The notes under the pieces: model-generated
The model's database searches: none
Told to the model about the DNA's origin: nothing
The model's input: the letters and a program-made list of their open reading frames with translations, nothing else
NCBI GenBank assembly: GCA_025923195.1
Contig: JAICGJ010000015.1
Location: forward strand, 1-51,657
Source of the DNA: Chryseolinea sp.
Lineage (GTDB): Bacteria > Bacteroidota > Bacteroidia > Cytophagales > Cyclobacteriaceae
Direction: 5' to 3'
Length of the DNA stretch: 51,657 bases
Program-made: the position numbers and the translations under genes
Part shown: one piece after another, positions 44,530-51,657 of the stretch
Position numbering within the stretch: position 1 is the first letter of the stretch
How the letters are laid out: each line of letters begins with the position of its first letter

Positions 44530-46893
44530 ATGCTTCGAAATTATCTTAACACCGCGCTTCGAAATCTTTTCAAGAATAAGGCCTTTTCACTGATCAACAT
44601 ACTCGGGCTTGCCCTCGGAATGGCATGCAGTCTATTGATCTGGCTTTGGGTTCGGGATGAAAAAATGATGGATGCATTCCATGCAAACGAAGACAACCTT
44701 TACACCATCTTTGAGCGACAATACCACGATGGTATCATCGACGGCAGATATAACACCCCCGGTCCTCTGGCCGCTGAGCTGAAAACCGTATTTCCAGAAG
44801 TCGAATATGCTACCGGCATGTCGTGGGACGAGTCGCATGCTTTTGAGGCACACGGTAAAGTCCTGAAACAAGTTGGCGCTTACGCGAGCCCCGATTTCTT
44901 TAATGTCTTTAGCTATAGGCTTATTGCCGGACAGCCTGAAACGGCCTTAAGAAACACAGTAGACATAGCGATCTCCAGAAAAATGGCGGAGACATTCTTT
45001 GGAAGTCCCAGTGACGCCCTTGGACAATCGCTGCGCTTCTCAAACAAGAAAGATCTTAAAGTCACGGCCGTTTTTGAAAATGTACCAGCTCATAGTTCAC
45101 GGAAGTTCGATTACATTCTGAACTGGGAAACGTTCTACGAGCAACACTCCTGGGGCAAGGAATGGGGAAATAACTCTCCGGCTACCCACATTGTATTGCG
45201 GGAAGGTACCGACCCGAAGGCGTTTGAGGCAAAAATAAAAGAGTTCATTGATACGTATAACAAGCAAGAGAATTTCGTCATTCGGCTGGCTTTGCAAAAG
45301 CACAGCGAAGTTTATCTCCACTCCAATTTTAAGGACGGAGAATTAGCAGGCGGCAGGATACAATATGTCAATATATTCACTGTCGTTGCCGTATTTGTGT
45401 TATTGATCGCCTGCATTAATTTCATGAACCTTACCTCTGCGCGCTCCATCAAGCGCGCCAAGGAGATCAGCATTCGTAAAGTTATCGGGGCCCTGCGCGG
45501 TTCCCTTATCCGTCAATTCATTGGTGAAGCCTTGATGATTGTGACCCTGGCATTTATCATTGCCCTACTGCTGGTTGCCCTGGCGCTGCCAGCCTTCAAC
45601 ACAATAACGCTCAAGCAAATATCCTTACCGTTAAACCAAATTAGTTTCTGGGTGTCTGTTCTGCTGCTCACCGTAATCACAGGATTTGTCTCAGGTAGTT
45701 ACCCTGCCTTGTACCTCTCCTCCTTTAATCCAGTGAGCACATTTAAGGGAATTTTGAAATTTGGGCGCGGAGCGATCTGGTTCCGCAAAGGATTGGTTGT
45801 CTTCCAGTTTACATTGTCTATCATGCTCATCATCGGAACGATTGTGATCTCGAGACAGCTTAACTATATCCAATCCATGCATCTGGGGTACGATCGCGAA
45901 AACCTCATTTTTGTTCAGTTGGAAGGAGACCTGGGACTTAAGTATGATGTATATAAAAAAGAGGTTCTGACTCATCCCGGGATTAAATACGTGAGCAAGA
46001 TGTCGCAGCCCCCCACTGATATCCAAAATGGAACTGGAGGTGTACAATGGGAGGGAAAAGATCCAAATACGATGCTGCAATTCACTCAGGCCTCCGTCGG
46101 GTATGAATTTATAAAAGCACTTAACATCCAGATGGCCCATGGCCGTGACTTTTCCGAAGACCATGCAACTGATGCTACAGGTTACATCATCAACGAAGCA
46201 GCTCTCAAAATAATCGGTTATGAGGATCCTATCGGCAAGCCGCTAACATTTTGGGGAAAGAAGGGCCACATTGTGGGCGTGACAAAAGATTTTCATTTCA
46301 GCTCGCTACATCACAAGATTAACCCGATGATCCTTCGACTGGAAGAAAAGGTGCCTTATGGCTGGGCACTCATCAGGACAGAGCCAGGCAAGACAAAAGA
46401 AGCCGTGACCAATCTTGTGGCTATCCATAAAAAATTCAATCCACAGTTTCCATTCACATATCAATTCTCGGATGAAGAATATCAAAAGCTTTATGGCAGC
46501 GAGCAAATTGTCGAAACGCTCTCAAACGCATTGGCGTCGCTTGCCATCTTTATCTCCTGCCTTGGATTATTGGGCCTTGCCATGTTTACTGCAGAACAGC
46601 GCACAAAAGAGATCGGCATCCGAAAAATACTCGGTGCAAGTATGGCTTCACTTTTCGGCTTGTTGTCAAAGGAGATGTTCGTTCTCATCGCGATATCATT
46701 ATTGATAGCCTCCCCGTTGGCATCGTACATCATGCAGGATTGGCTGGAGGCATATGCCTACCACATTCCTATTGCATTATGGATGTTTTTGTTTGCAGGC
46801 ACAATTACAATACTTATTGCTCTGCTCACCATTAGTTTTCAAACCCTGCGCTCGCTGTTCGTGAACCCAGTGAACAGCCTGCGATCGGAATAG
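44530..46893 (+). CDS. FtsX-like ABC permease without prefix domain
   Basis: This 787-residue permease starts directly with RNYLNTALRNLFKNKAFSLIN and the first membrane helix (about 20-42). It then has the duplicated MacB/FtsX layout: periplasmic domain, helix block near 285-410 (RSIKRAKEISIRKVIGALRG), a helix near 435, second periplasmic domain, and terminal helices with RTKEIGIRKILGASM. It is of the same family as the 36049-38757 protein but lacks the PadR-linked prefix domain and any adjacent regulator. No ATPase gene is nearby. Role probably in efflux or lipoprotein/peptide handling at the envelope. Confidence 0.88.
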   Translation: MLRNYLNTALRNLFKNKAFSLINILGLALGMACSLLIWLWVRDEKMMDAFHANEDNLYTIFERQYHDGIIDGRYNTPGPLAAELKTVFPEVEYATGMSWDESHAFEAHGKVLKQVGAYASPDFFNVFSYRLIAGQPETALRNTVDIAISRKMAETFFGSPSDALGQSLRFSNKKDLKVTAVFENVPAHSSRKFDYILNWETFYEQHSWGKEWGNNSPATHIVLREGTDPKAFEAKIKEFIDTYNKQENFVIRLALQKHSEVYLHSNFKDGELAGGRIQYVNIFTVVAVFVLLIACINFMNLTSARSIKRAKEISIRKVIGALRGSLIRQFIGEALMIVTLAFIIALLLVALALPAFNTITLKQISLPLNQISFWVSVLLLTVITGFVSGSYPALYLSSFNPVSTFKGILKFGRGAIWFRKGLVVFQFTLSIMLIIGTIVISRQLNYIQSMHLGYDRENLIFVQLEGDLGLKYDVYKKEVLTHPGIKYVSKMSQPPTDIQNGTGGVQWEGKDPNTMLQFTQASVGYEFIKALNIQMAHGRDFSEDHATDATGYIINEAALKIIGYEDPIGKPLTFWGKKGHIVGVTKDFHFSSLHHKINPMILRLEEKVPYGWALIRTEPGKTKEAVTNLVAIHKKFNPQFPFTYQFSDEEYQKLYGSEQIVETLSNALASLAIFISCLGLLGLAMFTAEQRTKEIGIRKILGASMASLFGLLSKEMFVLIAISLLIASPLASYIMQDWLEAYAYHIPIALWMFLFAGTITILIALLTISFQTLRSLFVNPVNSLRSE

Positions 46894-46928
46894 CATACTG
46901 CATGGCAAATTGGTGATCCTGGGAACTA

Positions 46929-49900
46929 CTATCTAAAATTTCTTCCCTTTGGAAAAATTTCTCCCTGGAGAATTTCACTCTTGTTTGGTTTGGCCCTGTC
47001 CTGAACGATAGGCGCGCTCCTTTCATCGGCACGAGATAAGGGTAACAATGGTCTATCCGACTCTTTAAATTCAATAGACTCCCTCAACAATTTGGTATAA
47101 TTATAACATCGTCTTACGATGACGTGAATCACCTCACCCTCGATTTGTAATTGGCCTTCCACCATTAACAGGCTGGATTGTAATATCTCTTTGCGGTATT
47201 GATCAAACAACTTTTGAAAGACCACCAGATTAGCACACCCAGTTTCATCCTCGATGGTGATAAAACAAATACCACTTGCAGTCCCGGGTCGTTGGCGCAC
47301 CAGGATAAGTCCCGCGACCTTTACCAGATCTCCGTTCTTTCCTGACGCCAATGCCGATGTCGAAAGAATCCGAAGACTGTCCAGCTGCCCCCGGATAAAG
47401 CTGACCGGATGAGCTTTAATCGATAGTGATGTGGTTGCATAGTCATGCGCAACGTGCTCCGGAAGTGTCATTTCAGGAAGTGATACTTTTGCTTCCTTAA
47501 TTCCGTTGGATGGCAAGCCAGAAAAAATGGGGTGTGTACGGTCCTTTGTTGAAACTTCCCAGAGAGCCTGCCTTCGGTCAATTCCAATGGATCTGAAACA
47601 ATCAGAGTTCGCCAATTTCTCAAGTGCCGCATCCGATAACCCAATTTTCCGAAGTTCATGAATGTCCTCAAACATTTTTTTTCTCTCCCTCACCAACACC
47701 TGAATATCCTCCTCGCGCAAGCCCTTGACATTGCGAAATCCCAATCTTAGAACATAATATTTTGTTGTTGACGATGAAACTGATTCTTCGAGTGTATTAT
47801 CCCAGTTAGAATAGTTAATGTCGACCGGATGAACCTCGACGCCATGTTTGCGCGCATCACCGACAATTTGTGCTGGCTGATAAAACCCCATCGGCATGCT
47901 GTTGAGAAGCGCGCACGCAAATATGTCGGGGTAATAACATTTTATCCAGGACGAGACATAGACCAAGAGGGCAAAGCTGGCTGCATGACTTTCAGGAAAT
48001 CCGTAGCTACCAAATCCTTCCAATTGTCTAAAGACGCGCTGCGCATATTCGGAGCTATACCCATTTTTTTTCATACCCTTCATCAGTTTCTCCTCGAAGT
48101 GTGAAACCATTCCCTTAGCTTTAAAAGTCGCCATGCTGCGGCGCAACTCATCCGCTTCCGCAGGTGTAAATCCAGCAGCAACAATAGCAATTTTCATGGC
48201 CTGCTCCTGGAATAACGGAACGCCTAGGGTTCGTCCCAGAATCTCTTCCAATTCTTTAGATGGATATTCTACAGGCTCCTCGCCATTGCGCCGTCGCAAG
48301 TAGGGATGAACCATGTCACCCTGTATTGGCCCCGGACGTACGATGGCTACCTCGATTACGAGGTCGTAAAAACATTTTGGCCTCAGCCTGGGCAACATGG
48401 ATTGCTGAGCGCGACTTTCAATCTGGAATACACCGATAGTATCAGCATGACTTATCATTTCATAAACAACCGGATCATCTTGAGGAATATTAGCGAGTGT
48501 AAGGTCGAGACCATAATGACGCTTTGCAAGATCAAAGGCTTTTCGAATGCATGTCAGCATACCCAGGGCCAACACATCAATTTTCAGAAAACCTAATGCA
48601 TCGATATCATCTTTATTCCATTCAATGCAGGTTCGGTCTTCCATACGTGCATTCAAAATGGGACAAAGATCGGATAGCTTCCCTTCGGTGATCACAAATC
48701 CGCCGGTATGTTGCCCCAGCTGACGGGGAAATCCCATGAACTGAGCAGTAAGTTGCATCACCTTCAAAAGGTTTGGATCGTTTGGATTTAATCCATGTTC
48801 AGCGAGACACCTTCCTTCAAGCCACTCCTGCGTCAGTTCCCACATCGAACTCGACAGGAGATTGATCGTGTCAACAGAGAGTCCCATGGCCTTTCCAACA
48901 TCTCTGATCGCTCCTTTATGATGCTGCTGTGTAACGGTTGCGACGATGGCTGCACGATCGCGGCCGTATTTTTGATAAATATACTGAATCACTTCTTCCC
49001 TTCGTTCGTGTTCAAAGTCCACATCGATATCTGGAGGCTCGTTGCGGGCTGAAGATATGAATCGCTCAAACAAGAGGTCAAATTTTGAGGGATCGACAGA
49101 AGTGATTCCTAAACAATAGCACACCGTGGAGTTGGCGGCCGAACCACGTCCCTGGCAGAGAATACCCTGCTCCCGGGCATAGCGCACAAGATCATACACG
49201 GTGAGAAAATACTCTGCGTAATTCATCTTCTCCATAAAAGACAACTCGTACCTGATGTTTGCTTTAATTTTCTCCGGAATCTTTTCTCCATAGAGCCGCT
49301 TGGCCCCTTCCCATGCCAAAAGTGTCAGCTCTTCCTGTGGTGTGCGACCATCACTAGTAATTTCTTTGGGATACTGGTATTTCAATTCATTGAGGGAAAA
49401 TACACATGCATCAACAATCTCCTGCGTATGGGCGATAGCGTCTGGGTATTGTCGAAATAGTCGTGCCATTTCATCAGCATGCTTTAGATATCTTTCCGCA
49501 TTTGCGTGTAGCCTAAAGCCCGCGTTGTTTATCGTACATTTTTCCCTTATGCAGATAACAACATCCTGCAGTTCGCGACGAACGGGATGATGATAGTGCA
49601 CATCATTGGTTGCTACCATCGGCACTCGCGTATGGGCCGACAGTAGATAAATTCTGTGCAATAGTTTTGTATCATCCCCGCTATAAGTGCGCGTAGCAGC
49701 TACATAGAGATGATCACCTAAGGCATCTCTAAATTCCTGCAAGTTTTTTTTATATGAGTTGTCAAAATCAAAATTTTCGTTTAGTGATGCAGGAGGTACC
49801 GAAATAAACTTTGATCCCTTCGCGTGACTATAGACATCGGCTTTATATAAATGGCATTTTCCTTTTTCGGTTCTAAGGTTACCAAGAGTAAGCAATGACG

Positions 49901-50165
49901 ACAGCTGCGAATAGGCATTCTTATCTTGGGGATAGGCAAGCAAGCTTGGGCCGTCCAGCAGATCCAGGCGACAAGCGGGTATGATGCGGATCCCCCACTT
50001 TTTCGCTGCAACATGAGCTCGCACGATTCCAGCAAAGCTGTTCCTATCAGCTATTCCTATTGCCGAGTAGCCATATGTAGCTGCCTGCTCGACTAATTCC
50101 TCGGGATGTGAAGCCCCTCTCAGAAAACTGAAATTGGTTGTGACCTGTAATTCCGTATAACCCAT
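46929..50165 (-). CDS. dnaE2: Error-prone DNA polymerase DnaE2
   Basis: This 1078-residue C-family polymerase has the N-terminal PHP domain (YTELQVTTNFSFLRGASHPEE and following), the palm with the acidic motif PDIDVDF (Asp379, 381, 383) and GRGSAANSTVCYCLGIT, a helix-hairpin-helix region, and a C-terminal OB domain (LVKVAGLILVRQRPGTASG). The length and the LLQGEIFP-like tail are typical of DnaE2 rather than replicative DnaE1. With ImuB it forms the SOS-inducible translesion mutasome. It is read downstream of imuB on the same strand with a 98-base gap. The polymerase looks intact. Confidence 0.95.
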   Translation of the reverse strand: MGYTELQVTTNFSFLRGASHPEELVEQAATYGYSAIGIADRNSFAGIVRAHVAAKKWGIRIIPACRLDLLDGPSLLAYPQDKNAYSQLSSLLTLGNLRTEKGKCHLYKADVYSHAKGSKFISVPPASLNENFDFDNSYKKNLQEFRDALGDHLYVAATRTYSGDDTKLLHRIYLLSAHTRVPMVATNDVHYHHPVRRELQDVVICIREKCTINNAGFRLHANAERYLKHADEMARLFRQYPDAIAHTQEIVDACVFSLNELKYQYPKEITSDGRTPQEELTLLAWEGAKRLYGEKIPEKIKANIRYELSFMEKMNYAEYFLTVYDLVRYAREQGILCQGRGSAANSTVCYCLGITSVDPSKFDLLFERFISSARNEPPDIDVDFEHERREEVIQYIYQKYGRDRAAIVATVTQQHHKGAIRDVGKAMGLSVDTINLLSSSMWELTQEWLEGRCLAEHGLNPNDPNLLKVMQLTAQFMGFPRQLGQHTGGFVITEGKLSDLCPILNARMEDRTCIEWNKDDIDALGFLKIDVLALGMLTCIRKAFDLAKRHYGLDLTLANIPQDDPVVYEMISHADTIGVFQIESRAQQSMLPRLRPKCFYDLVIEVAIVRPGPIQGDMVHPYLRRRNGEEPVEYPSKELEEILGRTLGVPLFQEQAMKIAIVAAGFTPAEADELRRSMATFKAKGMVSHFEEKLMKGMKKNGYSSEYAQRVFRQLEGFGSYGFPESHAASFALLVYVSSWIKCYYPDIFACALLNSMPMGFYQPAQIVGDARKHGVEVHPVDINYSNWDNTLEESVSSSTTKYYVLRLGFRNVKGLREEDIQVLVRERKKMFEDIHELRKIGLSDAALEKLANSDCFRSIGIDRRQALWEVSTKDRTHPIFSGLPSNGIKEAKVSLPEMTLPEHVAHDYATTSLSIKAHPVSFIRGQLDSLRILSTSALASGKNGDLVKVAGLILVRQRPGTASGICFITIEDETGCANLVVFQKLFDQYRKEILQSSLLMVEGQLQIEGEVIHVIVRRCYNYTKLLRESIEFKESDRPLLPLSRADERSAPIVQDRAKPNKSEILQGEIFPKGRNFR

Positions 50166-50263
50166 ACATGTTAGTAATCAACTTTGGTGAATACTTGGGT
50201 AATAAAGTTTATATTCTATCGCCCTAGGTCTAATAAATAAATCATTACTCATTCTAACATCAT

Positions 50264-51657
50264 CTACGCAAAAAATCCATGAAGAAACCATTGTATTCTC
50301 TTATCATCAAAGTGACCGAGACGAAATATCCAATAGCGGAATCCTTCTTCATCTTCAACCCGATAGTAGTCCCTGTGTTGGCCCTGCTGAATCCACCACT
50401 CCTGTTCTATACGCTCCGGACCATCTGCCTTGGTAATTCTGTGCAGTTTTCCTTTATGTTGAAATAACAGCGGGGGATAATCTGGAATAGGCGCAGCGAC
50501 TTCAATTCTTTCTGGTATGCCCAGCAGTTGAAGTGGCCTCAACTTATCCTGCCAGGATGTCTGCGGCTCTTCTTGAATGTAGGAAGCTGGTTTAAACGAC
50601 CGTTCAGGCCAGTAATGCTCATCAGGCAAATAACGTATAGCCTGAACGCCAGTTTTAACGGTCAAACGATCGATCAATTCTGATAAACGCTCATCATCCA
50701 GTCCACCGGATTGCTCCCATATTTTTTCCTGCACCGAAAAATGATCTTCCACCTTTGTGGCTTCCAGTACAAAAAGCTCAATGCCCAGACCAGGATCTAT
50801 TGAAGGAAGTTTAACCTCAAACAACTTGAAAAGATGCTGAACATGGTGCGAAGGTCGATGAGTACCAACGGTAACCTGTTCGACCTTGCCATCCATCCGA
50901 TAACCCTTAAGTATTGCAACGCGAAGGCCCTTTTGTTCCTGTTGAAGCCGGTAGCACAATGTTTTGAGCAATCGATCCAACGCGATTTCGATGCCTGAAG
51001 CGGATAAAATCGGATCCAGGCAGGGCAAATATTCCTGATAAGGTTCGATCGGATGAACCGGATGGATTATCTCCTCTTCACGTCCCAAGGCTAGATCCAG
51101 CCGATGCAAGAAATGGGGACCAAATCGCCGCCTCATTGTGGCGCGTGGCATTGATATAAACTTGCTGATGCGATGAAGTCCCAGCTTGTGCAAGCGATCG
51201 ACGGTTTCTCGTTCCAGTCGAAGAGATATAGGAGGCAAAGGAAGCAAAGCTTCAATATGCAGACCTTCAGGGACAACCAGGGGTTCTTCTCCGTACCGAG
51301 CCACTGCCCATGCAACGCTTGGGGTATCAGCCATAGAAACCCTGACGTCGTAACCACGTGCATTTAACTTTTCATTGATCGACGCCAGATAATACTCGTC
51401 ACCACCCCAGAGATGTGAACACCCAGTGGCATCCAACATGAGTCCATCAGGAGCATCAACGGCGACACAAGGAGTAAATCGAATACACCATTCTGCAAGA
51501 CGTCTAAGCAATCGATCGATAAGGTCCGGTTGATCATCCATAACCTGCAACGCCGGAACTATTGCCCGTGCATCCGCAAGCACCATTTCTTTGTTAATGC
51601 CATTGGCCTGGGCCGCTGCATTGGCTGCGGTGATAACCATCCTTCCATGCGAGGGAG
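50264..51657 (-). CDS. imuB: ImuB, Y-family-like mutasome protein (partial, runs off the right edge)
   Basis: The frame encodes at least 458 residues and continues in frame through the last bases of the window (residues read SHGR before the Met at 51640), so the true start is outside. It has the ImuB-type Y-family core: GRMVITAANAAAQ, AVDAPDGLMLDATGCSHLWGG, little-finger region after DPILSASGIEIALDRLL, and the conserved C-terminal tail (WEIxRxGxx-like WIQQGQHRDYYRVEDEEGFR, WFLHGFFA). ImuB lacks polymerase activity and bridges DnaE2 and the beta clamp. It precedes dnaE2 on the same strand, so imuA is expected beyond the right edge. Confidence 0.93.
   Translation of the reverse strand, partial: PSHGRMVITAANAAAQANGINKEMVLADARAIVPALQVMDDQPDLIDRLLRRLAEWCIRFTPCVAVDAPDGLMLDATGCSHLWGGDEYYLASINEKLNARGYDVRVSMADTPSVAWAVARYGEEPLVVPEGLHIEALLPLPPISLRLERETVDRLHKLGLHRISKFISMPRATMRRRFGPHFLHRLDLALGREEEIIHPVHPIEPYQEYLPCLDPILSASGIEIALDRLLKTLCYRLQQEQKGLRVAILKGYRMDGKVEQVTVGTHRPSHHVQHLFKLFEVKLPSIDPGLGIELFVLEATKVEDHFSVQEKIWEQSGGLDDERLSELIDRLTVKTGVQAIRYLPDEHYWPERSFKPASYIQEEPQTSWQDKLRPLQLLGIPERIEVAAPIPDYPPLLFQHKGKLHRITKADGPERIEQEWWIQQGQHRDYYRVEDEEGFRYWIFRLGHFDDKRIQWFLHGFFA

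Noticed and set aside
50166-50263. Possible separate promoter or LexA box between imuB and dnaE2
   Set aside because: I found only AT-rich sequence with no convincing -33/-7 pair or recognised SOS palindrome.

Overview
The window looks like chromosomal DNA of a free-living member of the Bacteroidota, most likely a soil or freshwater Cytophagales-type bacterium. This is inferred from gene families (FtsX-like permeases with a PadR-linked N-terminal prefix domain, LytS/LytTR pairs, many lipoproteins and outer-membrane barrels, an ImuB/DnaE2 mutasome) and from promoter-like elements of the TTTG-N19-TAnnTTTG type. No rRNA, tRNA, CRISPR array, transposase or phage gene was found.

Left part (1-9.3 kb): cell-envelope genes. 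They are a bestrophin-like (DUF4239-type) membrane protein, a POTRA/beta-barrel outer-membrane protein, a translationally overlapping pair of alpha-carbonic anhydrase lipoprotein and DcaP-like porin, a DUF4136 lipoprotein, an uncharacterised outer-membrane protein and a DUF481 protein preceded by a tiny lipoprotein ORF.

Centre (10.0-23.5 kb): nine co-directional genes that form a candidate oxidative sugar/glycoside pathway. Two large secreted PVC-type cytochrome c/sugar-dehydrogenase-like lipoproteins flank a DUF1080 (3-keto-glycoside lyase/hydratase family) protein, a DUF4432 aldose-epimerase-like protein, a mannose-6-phosphate-isomerase-like cupin, two xylose-isomerase-like TIM barrels, a Gfo/Idh/MocA dehydrogenase and a ThuA protein. 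The second cytochrome carries an N-terminal SGNH domain that seems to have lost its catalytic Ser and His. A third PVC-type cytochrome with a seven-repeat FG-GAP protein lies at 30.0-34.3 kb on the opposite strand. The sugar cluster is followed by a convergent receiver/multi-PAS histidine kinase pair, pirin, an alpha/beta hydrolase and a DoxX-like protein.

Right part (34.5-51.7 kb): a lipoprotein, an SMR guanidinium-exporter-like protein, a PadR regulator coupled to a prefix-domain FtsX permease, a VOC protein, an AraC regulator, a LytTR two-component pair, an intradiol-dioxygenase-fold lipoprotein next to a kelch protein, a second FtsX permease, and dnaE2-imuB, with imuB running off the right edge.

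Non-coding features include a dispersed hairpin repeat in two clear opposite-facing copies (29.8 and 42.1 kb) plus a degenerate one, a heptamer tandem repeat upstream of thuA, a CATCCTGAG/AAGGATCT-type repeat, one good intrinsic terminator and several promoter or operator candidates. All functions are assigned from reading motifs by eye; no database search was possible.
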